Of a stretch of DNA of 64,000 bases, positions 22,321 through 34,509 are shown piece after piece. The stretch covers positions 19,736,155-19,800,154 of the forward strand of contig OW028573.1 of the NCBI GenBank assembly GCA_932294295.1. Reading direction: 5' to 3'. The position numbers and the translations under genes are program-made. Position 1 is the stretch's first letter, and each line of letters opens with the position of its first letter. Below the pieces are notes generated by a model. It had not been told where the DNA came from and searched no databases. It worked only from the letters and a program-made list of their open reading frames with translations. The stretch comes from Alitta virens. Taxonomy: Eukaryota; Annelida; Polychaeta; Phyllodocida; Nereididae.

Positions 22321-24647
22321 TGCTGAATGAAATATTTCCCAAAATAGAAACGAGAACAAGATTTCTTGAATTCAAGGTGAACATCTTACAATGGGGTTCA
22401 CTTGTTTTACATGCAAGGAGGAACTGTCCAATTTAATGTGAATACCTTACATTGGCACTATATTGCACGTCATATCCTGTTGCAGATATAGGTCCTAGTT
22501 GAAATTTGTTATTGCAAGTTAATTTGCATAATTATGTATGTATGACAATTGTGTTGTTGACTTCTCAATTGTTGCCTCATATTGTGGATGCAACTTATAC
22601 TTTGGCATATGACTAATTTCACATTTTTGGTTTATTTCATGTACATAGTGTACATTTCTTCTGTTACTGATTACAGTTTGATATAGTTTATATGACAGCT
22701 ATATATTACTTATTTACATTACCCTGCTTTCAATATATCCATTTAAGTAACATATTTTGAATAACACATAGTTCATCCAATGGCATGACCAAGTTTCCTT
22801 CAGAAATTATAATTGCCTTTTAATTAAATCTTAATTCCTGCTGTGAACTATTAAAATTGCAATTTTTTTTTTACGAGAGACTGTTCAAATCATGCTTTTT
22901 GAAATAGAAAGTCCTAGTTGGAATTTTACATAAGGCATTATTGATGCGAGCAATAATTACCTAACTTCCAAAAACTTCAGACAACAGGCTGAGAATCCAC
23001 TTTCATGACTTTGCAACTGGAAGAGTAATTTATATGGGCACTGAATCTGCTTTAAATTTATAACTCGTGTATATATATACATTAACGGGTAATTATCTGC
23101 TATCTGGTGGTATATATAGTTTTTAGTCAATTTGAAATAATTACCACTTTCAGTGAAACAGTCCCGAAGCAATAACGGTCATGAGATCCCATTAGATATG
23201 TATGTAATATGTATATGGCAAGATAACCAAGTTTCCCTAGTATACATTTATATTCACATCACGGGGTGCATGTAAATTACTGGAACTTGGAGGAAATGCA
23301 TTCAAAATAAAATCGCTCTCACTACATTAAGTACTAGTCCTGTTTACAAGTCGACCGCGAACCCAGGTACTTTTGACCTTTGGTCCTCGATTCAAATTGC
23401 AATTATGATATTTGTTTATAGTAAAGCAATCAAAGCGGCGAACAGCGAACTTTTTTTGCGTAGCGATAACATAAATGTCGGTCACTTGAGTTTCCAGGGA
23501 CCTTGAAGATTCAGATTCAAGGTCACGAGCAGAGGCAGTTACGAGTCTATATTGCATGTACATGCATATAAACACCTCATGATTAAACACAGTTTTTCTA
23601 ACCTGTATTCGTATTATTTATTTGTGAACTGAAATTTGGAACATCCTAGGCCTTTTAAATTGAGGATTCTTTCACGGTACAACAATTACAACATGATTGC
23701 TTGCATGCAGATGGATTGGACATTTACATTTTCATGGAAATACATACTCCCATGCAGCTTTGATTTGTCAGGGTGTGGAAATATTGCGGGAATAGTAATA
23801 CTGGTTTCAATAGAATTTGAAAATTCCCACTTGATATAATTATGTGATAAAATTCACTGTACTGTCACTATGTACGAAAGTTCCAGAAGAGTAAATATGT
23901 ATCTATAAATAGAGTCAGACGCAAGATGGGACTGAATGACATCCAGTCATACTATGATGATAAGGATTACGAGCTGCACCTGATAATAGGTTTCTTAGGC
24001 GAAGAAAATAACATGGATACCCTGATATCAAAATGAGAGGAAGATTTGCAGAGAGGCAGGAGATGGCAGATATAAGCAGGAATGTAGTATCTGATTGTGA
24101 CAATATTACTGGGAGCTTGCTTACTGCTTGACAGGAAACACTCCCAGATTCAGAACGATATGTCGGAAAAATAACAGGACAGAAATTGTGCAGAAAGGTG
24201 TGGAAATACAAAAAAAGTGAGAAAACTGTGAAGCTAAACGTGCGTAAGAATAATAATGCCATGCGTGTCAAACATTATGAGGACTTTCCTTTTGTCCCAT
24301 CTTTCCATTAGTAACAAGAATGTCGACTATGGTGTGTGAGTGGAGCAGAAATCATACGTAATTATATCTGAGAAGACCAAAGAGAAGAAAAGACGAATAC
24401 CTTTGATGTTTACACGATTTCTAGTCATGAATACATTTACAGGACGATATTAGTAAATGTAACGTCACTTGCGTGTTTCTATGGCTCTTATGAATAGCAC
24501 CTTCTGGTTATAAGGTCTTTGATTGAGCCCTTCAATGGAAGGAATACTAACTCTGGGGGTATGATATTTTGATGGAAGCATGGTTACTTCTATGAGTGAA
24601 GAACATAGCATAGGGATGTTATTCATGGTTGGGGTTCTGAAAGTTTT

Positions 24648-25260
24648 ATGGTTGTCTTGGGGTATTTGCCCTATGATGGGGTAAAATGCTATAAGTTCTA
24701 TTTGGGTGATCAGATTAGCTTTGAATCGGTTTATATACTCTACAGGGTGTATCATCATGTTCTAACACTTTCAGAGAGATTGCTGTGGGGTAATTACCCC
24801 ATGATTGGGAAAATGCTATAACTTCTGTTAGGGTGATCAGTTTGCTTCGATAGATAGATAGATATAGAAAGCACAGCCCTCTAAGGCAAGTTCTTGCCAC
24901 TATCGCGGGTTGATTGGTGAGGTGAGAGAGAATGGAGGAGTCCACCCATGTTACACAGTTACCCCATGGGTGGGATCTTTTACTTGCCTCAGCATAGACA
25001 CTAAGTACAAGGGCCCACCAATTTAACGTCTCATCCGAAATGACATCCAGCTGGGATATTGCTAAAACCCGGGTCCTTCAGAGGAGCAGGCGAGCGTCTT
25101 AAGCCACTCGACAGCTGCCGAGTTTGGTTTGTATACGCGATAGGGTGTTATGATCATGTTGATTTACTCGATAGGGTGTTATGATCATGTTGTTATACTC
25201 GTATGGTTGTCTTTGGGTAATTACCCCATGATGGGGTAAAATGTTATACATTTACTTTGT
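24648..25260 (+). repeat. Diverged tandem array, interrupted by a SINE
   Basis: A unit of roughly 125 bp containing GGTTGTCTTGGGGTA, CCCATGATGGGGTAAAATGC, GGGTGATCAG and GGGTGTTATGATCATGTT is repeated about three times (starting near 24650, 24775 and 25200). The copy at 24787-24800 has the palindrome GGGGTAATTACCCC. A 31-bp sub-unit is doubled at 25138-25199. The middle copy is cut by the SINE at 24848-25130. Confidence 0.75.
24848..25130 (-). mobile_element. tRNA-derived SINE, near full length, (TATC)n tail
   Basis: Read on the minus strand it begins with a tRNA-like head: GAGTGGCTTAAGACG as box A and GACCCGGGTT as a worn box B. It continues with GGATGAGACGTTAAATTGG and AAAGATCCCACCCATG, blocks known from tRNA-derived SINEs of several invertebrates. 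It ends in (CTAT)n. Relatives are at 55900-56110 (-) and 63337-63482 (+). It is about 280 bp, non-autonomous, and would have used RNA polymerase III and a LINE's enzymes. Confidence 0.75.
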
Positions 25261-27496
25261 ATGTTTACTTGCGGTAGTATACAACAGCGAGCGTAGTCAC
25301 CGCCTGTGGCGCTATTTTTAAAAATCCGAATTTATTTCATGGAATTAAATCTATGCATAATAGGGATAACGCATTGGTAATGATTCTACGCTATGAAATG
25401 ATGCATTCTCCTGTAAACTAGTATATATTCATCTGTTAACATTACCATGTTGGGAAGAGTCATATCTAAGATGCTGTGCTTATAATTTACGTTGCCCTCC
25501 AAAATATTTTAACTGCTTTGGCAACTGTTTGCATGTTCTAGTAGTATTACATGGTCTAGAACAGCCTTTCTTCGGACACTGTGCTAACACTGCTGAGAGA
25601 CTGTCTATTTCACAGCAAACTCCGCTGCACTCTCTCTCTCTTTGATATGGTTTAGTTAAAAATTATAATGATGTCAGCCATAATGCGTTTGTGTGATATA
25701 AAACAATTGAAGTAGTTTCCTCCGTGAACTTTATAACAAGGCGGTGGAAAGAATTAGGCAAAGTTACATAAAGGATACAGGAAGCATAAAATAATTACCT
25801 TGTTTGTTTTTTTGTGTCCCTTGTCATTGTTTATCCATTATCACCTGCTATATACTTTGTGCATTAATTTGAGAGTTAGTATGCCCTCAAGCTAGGGATT
25901 ACAGTTATCCCATATACTGTAGCTGGCATTATTGCATCTACGTCCGACAAAATGTAGAGCTTCTTATGACTAGGAGCATTATTTTTGCTGAGATTAAAGG
26001 AAAAAGTCGACAGCTGTAATTTTGTCGTTGGTGAAAAAGGAACCATTTTCCATTTCCATTTCTAGAAGAGCTATGATCCAAGTCTGATGAGATTTACACT
26101 TTCTTTAGACATGATGACTAACAACCAACTTGAAGCTGAAATTTGGACTGACCTTTATAGTGCAGTAGGAGGGGGGGGGGGTCATATCAGGTGACCACCC
26201 AACATGAATATATGCCAAGCTCAATACGGGTGCGTTTCTGGTGAGAGGCCCTCAAACAGACCATCTTTTGAGACATATTTTTAATGAATATTTCGAGGTT
26301 TTTCACAAATAAATGTTGATATATCTAACAAAATGCACCTAAAACACAGAGTGTTATATACGAATGAAATCCTGATTTTATAAGCTTGCATTCTCTGCCA
26401 CATTGAAGTTTTTGGTTACCAATATTAGACTCAAACAGTGCTGATTATCAATACTTAAACTAAACACTGCAAAATGGTAATATGCATCACACATTTACAT
26501 TGTGAGCACAATTTTGGCCAAAACTATTATTTCCCAACTCTCTAATACAGAAGTGATTTTAACATACTGTTGATCTTTATAAACTACATATTCTCTTAAA
26601 ACAGCTCAAACATTTATGAAGTTTTTATGTTGATACAACATTCGTTATTTCATGTTCCATAGAATCCATACTTAACACTGTAAATGAACAAACTTTGGGG
26701 CAGTTTCCATCAGTTATGTGCCATATGTCTAATCATAATAATAAACTTCCATCTTTATGAAAGGCTCTATTTATTTGTAGTTTCAGTGTATCCTTGGCTT
26801 CCACAAGCCGCTGACATGGTTATAACCAGGATTTTAAAAGCCTCAGGTTGAGTATAGATCTAAAGGGTTCCTGACTGTGATATTTATAATTAATGGCACC
26901 AAAAACTGCATTTCTTTTCTACTCTGAATTTGTGAAAAATAAGGGGGAAGCTAGAAGTAGAGTAAAGTGTTGCATACACCTGAATAGCCACAGATTTATA
27001 CCATGATTAAAGGGCACTTGATCTGTCTCTAGACAAATATTTTTCCCAGATATATCATCGGAAACTTATTCAAACTTATACATATATTTTAGTCAAATGG
27101 TAGAAATATATGCAAATACTGAAACACTGATGAGCCGAAAGTTTGCATACACCCTTGCAAATAGTGAAATATTGTATTTAATTGAAGCATGTGATGTTAT
27201 ATCATGTAATGTGATGTTTCAAAATTTTGTCTTGTTCAAAACAGATTTGTGATAATTACATAATAACTTTACTTAGTATAATAAATAGTACAAATACCAC
27301 AAATAACATACAGCTGTATGGTTTATTCATATTATGTTTAGAGACCATGAACAACTAGTTGGTTTCAATCAAATGTATGCCCAAAAATCGAATTGGAGAA
27401 TGTGTATGAAATGCACTAGGTCAAAGTGTTCCACAGAAGACAAAGACGATAGTTCTAGAAAAATACATATAAGTACCATGGTATAGTATGGATCTA
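25261..27496. other. Non-coding, no gene recognised
   Basis: No coding support. It contains a poly-G run (26168-26180) and, at 27128-27160, the word TTTGCATACACCC, which resembles Tc1-type transposon ends but lacks a partner I can trust. Confidence 0.4.
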
Positions 27497-27597
27497 CCCT
27501 TCTTGGTACCTGATTATTTATATGTAATTGTATGTTCTATTTATACATGTGTATTTGTATGTTTTTTGTACCAAGAAAAAAATAAAAAACTTCAAAC
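27497..27597 (+). mobile_element. Lone LINE A 3' end
   Basis: About 100 bp starting CCCTTCTTGGTACCTGATT and ending AATAAAAAACTTCAAA, nearly identical to the reverse complement of 7563-7667. It is an extremely 5'-truncated LINE A insertion, inverted relative to that copy. Confidence 0.9.
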
Positions 27598-27599
27598 TA

Positions 27600-29473
27600 T
27601 GGAGAGAGCTCCCCAAACACAATCAGTATCACTAACTGGGAAGCTCCCTGTGTGGTAAGTGTGAAACCGCTCCCTACCTTATGCTTGTGAACTTGACCCG
27701 GACTGTGTGAGAAAGTAAAAATGTCTCAGACTTCTTAGATGTTTTGGAGCAGCCATCTGTTTAGGCATCAAACGTAGACAAATTTACACGTAGCTTCAGC
27801 AGAATTAATGTAATTTACAATATGACAACCCTTTTTTCTGTGGTATCTGGCCACTTGTGCCACCAGATCACCATAAATTTATGGCTCCACCTAGTCAGAT
27901 CAACAAATTGATGTCAGTTTTTCTCCAGTTTCTTTGATTTCGTCATCAAGTCAAGCTACGCAGAGGATGTGATGTATTGCTAGTCTTTGCTAGTTTAAAC
28001 AGAAAATAAATGGCTGTCTGACTTTTACTTGACCCTTGGTCTCAGAGTGTATCAATGGTGGACCTGTAACAGCTTCATCATCTACAGTGCCAGAAGAGGT
28101 TATTTTCAACACATGACCTTCGCTGGCAAATGTTGCTCAGCAGCTCCGGTAATAAACTAATGCTTCATCCCTTTTGCAAGGACTTCTTCATATTGAAGTG
28201 GTACAAGTGAGACCTGACTTATTTTGATGACTGAATCGGCTTGTACAAAAATACACTTGTTACGAAGAAGGGTATATGGGTACTTGAAGTTAAAAGTGTT
28301 TTAACCTATAAGGTCATTAACGTTCGAAAATATTTAAAAAAAATTTGCGAAAAGAAAATTTTCTTGAGATTAATTAGGAATTCAAAGACCATCTTTAGCA
28401 TTGTTTTCATATGATATAACATCTATCACAGTAAAGCATGTGAAAAAGGCTTTCATGTAACATATTACAAGAAAGTAACTCCATAATATGTAATCCTGAG
28501 CGGACTGGATTACTCAATTGCGACATAACCAGCGTAATTTTAACCATTTATTTCCATCTTGCTCCTATTTTGGCCATTAAGATGCATTGGACAAACCTGA
28601 AAATGCCTTAATCACTTTCTATGACCCTAAAAACACGGAGTTTAGACACCAATATTTTCACAATACCTTCTTTACTTTCTGAGATATTGGCGGATATAGA
28701 TATTGCAGTAATGGCGACCTTAATTTGCTTATAGTAACCAATGCCCAAGGTTTTTAAGTGGCCAACTGAGCTGGTATTGTTCATTTAACCCATATGGATA
28801 GAAATCCACCAAAAAACATTGTACTGTGGAATATTCTTGGGTTCGACATCTTCGCAAAGGACCAATATGCCAATTGTGCATTAAAAATTTTGCATCACAA
28901 TATGGACTCCCTACTGAAATGCACACACATTTTAATCTGGCATCAGGCAGATCCTTAAGGTAGAGATTCTAGGGAACATTTTGGTACCCATTAAGTTTAT
29001 GTATATTTTTCATGTTCACCTACTCCAAAAATATGGCCTTGTTTGGACTTCTCCTACAACTAAAACGCACCTTGCCACATAATCAATGCATTTGCCAAAC
29101 TTTTTCAAACTGTCCTATATCTGTGGTGTAATATCACTTGTGGCTTTTATTGGTTGTTAATTGGATTGACATTTAGCATACGCAAGGTTGAGTTAATGCA
29201 TGTAGGCCTACATGCAATTGTCTGTCACATCTATTTTCATCTCAAGAGAAACCCACAAAAACAGCAAACATGAAAACCCTGTGGAATATTCACCGCTCCT
29301 GCCACAAACTTTTTGACATTCTGACAAACATTCTAATATTTCAAATTTATCAATAAATGAAACTATCTTTGTATGGCTTTATATCTTGAATGTTCATCCA
29401 CGGCCAAATGAAAGTGAAGGTGATTCACCTTCTCGCTGTTTATTGCTTTTGTTGTTCGAAGAAATAGTATTAA
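27600..29473. other. Non-coding, nothing recognised
   Basis: No gene, repeat family or RNA recognised. The ORF at 28729-28926 (-) has no family features. Confidence 0.4.
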
Positions 29474-29592
29474 CCCAGATAGCATTCTAAATCGGAACGA
29501 CATCGGCGCGACATCAGCGATGTTGATACGATGTTGTAACGACGGTGGCCAACATGGAAATGATGCTTTGCCGATTTGGAATGCTATCTGGG
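29474..29592. mobile_element. Short MITE-like element, copy 2
   Basis: 119 bp with clear terminal inverted repeats: CCCAGATAGCATTC at the left and its complement at the right, extending to about 22 bp with one mismatch. AA flanks both ends. The inner sequence has GACATC/GATGTTG words as in copy 1 (258-345). It is non-coding. Confidence 0.75.
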
Positions 29593-32160
29593 AAATAACT
29601 ATTCTGTGAAAGTGTCATTATTGTCGAACTAAAGAATTCATATTGTGAATGTACAATCAGTTGCAACTTTCAGATGAACGACACGGAATGAGTGTATTCA
29701 AACCTACAATCTCCAACAGAGTTGGACAGGACCTTAACCACACAGCCAAAATTCATTGATTTCTGTGTGCTGATGCTCATGAAGCCACACCAGCGTCCAC
29801 TGACCTACAAATCAGTGCCTGTGTCACATGCAATTCTTATATTAAAACCAAGACACCTTAGTTACTGATTCAAATCACATTAGTTTTCATAGGAATGAAA
29901 TAATGCAAGCATTTACTGAGATTTTTTAAGAATTAGAACTGTTGCTAAGCAGTTTTACAGCTCACTGAATCACTGATTGATACTGAGATCATCAGGACAG
30001 TAGAAATTTGGTCTGGGTACTTTTCTTCATGTAAACATACTTTACAAAGTATGTCTCATATCTCTTATATAAAGAAACTCATAACATTTTTCATGTGTAC
30101 TATTCACCAAAGCAAAACTATTAAAAAATATATGTGCATCACAGATTCCAATCTATCAATCATTGCCTCAGTAATTTGCACTTTTCCTGAGAATGTAGTG
30201 ACTTAATATCTGCATGGTCTGTCATAGACCATATATATTCTCATAGCCCTACATTTGCTAAAGGCCTAGGCACCAGATACCTTTGTTTATGCTGTGTATT
30301 AAAATATTGAACACAAATATTGAATGGCGCCAACTTGGTCAAGGATGATGAAGTGACTTGTAGTCAACAGGCCAAGTGCGCCCGCCACGTCACATTTTTG
30401 CACGTACACATTGCACCTGGTTAAGCTGTCTAAATTTGTTGTCGTGTTTGTGAGATTTCTGATTTTCACTTACCTGAGTGAGCATCTTCTGCAAATAAAT
30501 TCATATCAATAGGTGGCCGTCCTCTCGTGAGCAAATAATCAGGTTAGGCTGTTTATTTCAATATCTTTGATGACTAATTGTTTGATGGCTAATTGTTTGT
30601 CTGTTCAATTGAAATATGATTAGCTCCATCGATTCTTATTCAATAATTTAAACTAAGCATCAAGGGTAACTAATCTTTTTTTTTAGGCTGATTATTTTCA
30701 TGCAAGTTTAAAGTACAATTTATTGATTATTTGCCTTACCTTTAATAATCACAAAGATATGATGAGTCAGTTTCCGGCATCCAGTAAAACTCCAACAGAC
30801 TTTTATCCATGGCACAGAAGACCATCAGAAAAGAGGCGATTGATGAAATAATTCCTCAAACTGTAAGTCCTCTCCATACTGTGCTGTCACCTAACAGCCT
30901 AGTGACCTAATTATCGACATTCTTTGCTAATTTACCTAGTAGCCGACAGGCTGAGTATAGACTTAAGAAATCTTCCCTTAAAGATATAAGAGAAATGGTA
31001 TATTTTATTGAGTTTAGGCAATTTTTCTGAATTGCCTGCTTATCAGAACAAGAATTGCATAAACCTGAACATCTAATTATTCTGTAATTTCGTTGTTAGA
31101 ACTTTAATACCAAGTTATGAGCCCATAGATTATAGCAGAAATTGATTAATTTACTTAAGATGAGTAAACCAGCAAACCATGTACATAATTAGGTCGCTGG
31201 GTTGTGAGGTGATGACACAGTGACCAACACTGCACAAAAAAGGTCAATTTTATTTGCTTGGAATTATTCTAAAAAGAAAGATATTGAAATATTCTGGTAG
31301 CCATGGAAACCAGAAAGATATTCACAGAGTGCATAATATGTGAACAGGGCAATAAAACTACCTCGTAACATTGAAATTGCTACCTTTATACTTCGGCAAA
31401 CGCGTCAGTATTCTATCAGTGGGTACAGGCAGGTGGTGTCTACTTTTTATTACCATGGCAACCAATTTGGTTAAACAAAAACATGGAATGGGTGGTACAT
31501 GAATAGTATAGACGACAGCAAAATATGGGCTGAGTCCAGTAGAAATTTACAATACTGGACTAAATGTGGCAATTTTGTTATCATTATGAAAGCAACTTCA
31601 GTTTTTACCAAAAAAGATATTTCCTTCCAAATGCAACCCCAGAGAAAAAGTGGTTTCCATGGCAAAAATTATATAAGATTTAAGATCAAATCTATAATCA
31701 AAACTCTGATCTTTTACCACTACTTTGTATGCAGAGAAAATGTGAGCTTTGTAAATATTTTCTGTTGCTGTCAAGACCTTCTTCCAAATATACAAGCATC
31801 TTCAGGTATATTTGGAGAAATGGGCCTCACCTAACTCGTCCCGGTGTCAACTGCGTAGTACAGAACCTTAACGTTAAGGTGCAACAAGGGGAATGGGGGA
31901 ATGTGATGTCATACACCAACGTAGTCAGCAGCCGATTAAGGTAATGGAGATTTGCTACTCTGAAATCAAGATTAATCGTGACGGATGCACAAACTGCAAT
32001 GAGCGGGGACATAACATTAGTACAGTAGACACTCAAGACCTGTACTGTGTAACATTTGTAAATGTCGTGGTCACAAGACAATTAACATCATCACAGACAA
32101 ACATAGGCCGTATGCCAATAAGACAAGGCTGCGGCTGAAGGCCCTGTCTGTGACGTCAAT
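29593..32160. other. Non-coding apart from a candidate exon
   Basis: No repeat family recognised. ORFs at 31471-31665 (-), 31499-31834 (+) and 31893-32138 (+) look random. The only coding hint is the short candidate exon at 30809-30862. Confidence 0.35.
30809..30862 (+). CDS. Candidate first coding exon (18 codons)
   Basis: An ATG in a strong context (TCCATGG) opens MAQKTIRKEAIDEIIPQT and runs straight into a consensus donor, GTAAGT, at 30863. The combination could arise by chance. I see no matching acceptor or next exon and recognise no family. Confidence 0.2.
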
Positions 32161-32529
32161 GACTCTTGCCTATTTATTGAATATTAAAGTGACGATACTG
32201 AGTTGTTTTATCCAATACGTTTTCTGTTTTAGTAGATTTTAACTCTGTTGATGATGACTCTTACGTTAAATATGGCTATGTCATTGATAAGCCCTGAAAC
32301 AAAAAATGTTCCACAAGAAGTAGCCCGGGTGGTAATATTTATGATGCTAAATTGTGTAATCTCAGATCTGCCGCTAGCAATGTGAATGGACTCGGTGTTT
32401 GTCATTCGAATGTTCGCATCTTGTTACCTGAAATGGAAACGATATTGTACATATGACTGACATTGATGTTTTTTGTGTCAATGAAACTTGGTTCGACAAT
32501 TCAATAAGCCAGCATGAGTTTGTCATTGA

Positions 32530-32958
32530 TTGTTATACAACTATAAACAAACCATAAAACAGCCACTGTGGAGGTGTAATAATTTATGTCAAAGTGACCT
32601 GTCATTTAAACGAAGACTAGATCTTGAATCTCATGATTTTGAATGTATATGGTTACAACTCCAAGTGCAAAAAAGTCATATCCTGTTATGTTCATTGTAC
32701 AGGCCTCCATCTATGGGCTCTGAATATTATGATATCATTTTGGACTCAATTGAAAGGGCTAGTCTTGAAGACAAAATGGTTGTGATTACGGGTGACCTTA
32801 ATTTTGATTATTGTTTAAATGAAACACTAAGCAGTAACCCATTGTATTACAATGAATGTGCAAATAGTCTCACCCAACTTGTCAGTGACTATACTAGAGT
32901 TTGGAATGTATGGAAAAATGAATTTTTAGGAATAAGTGACTTACATGCATTTAATTGA
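32530..32958 (+). pseudogene. LINE D endonuclease segment
   Basis: Middle part of the AP-type endonuclease: FECIWLQLQVQKSHILLCSL, YRPPS, then VVITGDLNFDY with the catalytic Asp/Asn. The reading then jumps from LTQLVSDYTRV to WNVWKNEFLGISD, which normally lies after the endonuclease. The C-terminal 'SDH' end is therefore deleted. Confidence 0.75.
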
Positions 32959-33557
32959 ACATCTCGAATGAAAAATCGTTACAATCCTTGGATTAACAAT
33001 GATTGTAAAACTTATGTATAGAAGGGATTATATTCACAAAATCATAGTTGAAAATCCACCCAGTGAGATTATTCATGAATATAAGGTTTTAAGAAATGAG
33101 GTTAATTTTATGATTGAAAATTCTAAGAAGATTTATCATGACTCGCTGTATAATCAAGATAAAACAAATACTAATGCATTATGGAATGAGCTTAAAAAAC
33201 TGTCTGGTGGAAGCCCCTCCACTAATAGTAATAGCACTTTGACAGCTGACCAGTTCAATGAATTTTTCTGTAATATTGGTCAAAATGTAACTGAACATCT
33301 TTCCAGTAAAGTCAGAATTATTGGGGAAAGGTCGAGAAAGTACTCTGAAGGTACCATTCTCAAGTTGTTTAAAAAGTTCAGTACTAGAAGTTCAATTGAT
33401 GTTCTTAATTTTGACTTTAAATTAATAAGGTTAGCAAGTGAGGCCATTGTCAGATCCTTTACGCATGTTATCAATATATCGCTCAAATAGAGTTTTATAT
33501 CAGATGACTGGTATTGGTACTAGGTCATATTTCTAAGGTTATTGAGAAAGACGTTCA

Positions 33558-33977
33558 ATGTCAATAAGTGTCAAACCTGAATTTATTACTTTAGTTCAGT
33601 TTGCTTATTATAGAAAATACCACTCAACGACAAATTGCTTAAATTCTACAATTGATGAGTGGTTGCAAAACATTGAAGACAAACTATGCACTGGAGTCTG
33701 TTTCCTTGATATAACTAAATGCTTTGACATCATCAGTCATGATTTACTGTTAATGAAACTGACTAAATATGATGTAGTGGATACTGCATTATGGTGGTTT
33801 AATTCTTACCTCAGCGATAGAGGTCATTGTGTCAATTATAATAATAAATTATCTGAATTTGTCAATGTAAATATAGGGGTACCACTGGGGTCCACTTTGG
33901 GACCGCTATTATTTGTTATCTATGTCAATGACTTACCTATGTTTATTACAATTTGGTCGTTGGACAATGTATACTGA
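33558..33977 (+). pseudogene. LINE D RT palm segment
   Basis: It carries the finger/palm region: YYRKYHSTTNCLNSTIDEW, VCFLDITKCFD (motif A), NSYLSDRGHCVNYNNKLSEF, then GVPLGSTLGPLLF (motif B, with PLGS for PQGS). The frame ends just before motif C, which is read one frame over at 33968 as YTDDA (usual YADD). Confidence 0.8.
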
Positions 33978-34509
33978 TGATGCAATAATACATGTCAGTC
34001 ATACCAATGTCAATGAGGTAAATGATGATTTAAATGATGTTTTACTCAATTTAAATATGGTGGAGATCTTGTGAAACAGCTCAAATGGCAAACTGTGTCA
34101 CATGGCAAAGCACCAGATTATCTATGTAACTCAATCACCATGACCTGTGAATGTAATGACATAAGTTCAAATGTTATGAAGAAGTCATTTATATATATAG
34201 GGTTCGGGTGTGTGGAATGACTTACCAGCCAATATTCATGAGAGTGCTTCATGTGATGTTTCTAAAACTCATGTCAAAAATGCTTTCGGTTAATTGTTGT
34301 TTTAACCTTTGTTTTATTGTTAATTTTATCTTACCTGAACCACATTACATGAAAAATTGTTTTAAAGATTGTATTATCCAGACAAAATATGTTAGAAAAT
34401 AAAAAATAAATTAAATTGCAAGAGTTTTTTAATCTTACATTGATGGGTTTTAAACCTTACACACATTGATGATTTGTGCAAATAAAGAATTCTGATTCTG
34501 ATGGCTTTC

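Larger units (their letters stand above)
20540..24640. other. Non-coding, no gene recognised
   Basis: Four kb with no supported gene. It holds an (AT)n run (21559-21581), a SINE-related segment (22185-22320) and a small hairpin with AATCAGTTAT arms (20684-20720). ORFs at 21998-22330 (+), 23327-23590 (-) and 23915-24271 (-) lack family features. Around 23930-24300 the + strand has protein-like stretches in shifting frames that I could not identify. Confidence 0.4.
32230..34500 (+). mobile_element. LINE D: endonuclease and RT with many internal deletions
   Basis: The + translation gives, in order, an endonuclease N-terminus (CHSNVRILLPEME at about 32400; DVFCVNETWFDNS at 32470), YRPPS and ITGDLNFDY (32700-32810), a linker (32999-33490), RT with ITKCFDIISHD (motif A), GVPLGSTLGPLLF (motif B) and YTDDAIIHVS (motif C, 33968), then a C-terminal WNDLPANIHES block (34215-34250). 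It ends at an AATAAAG signal with (ATTCTG)n, near 34500. Several blocks are joined directly with the middle missing: after TRV at 32905, after DDW at 33510 and after the RT palm at 34070. It is a dead copy and distinct from LINEs A-C. Confidence 0.8.

Noticed and set aside
27128..27160. Tc1-type transposon terminus (TTTGCATACACCC)
   Set aside because: No inverted partner at a sensible distance and no transposase remnant.
31499..32138. Chain of + ORFs (111, 71 and 81 codons)
   Set aside because: No recognisable domains and random-looking composition. They precede LINE D but do not match any LINE block.
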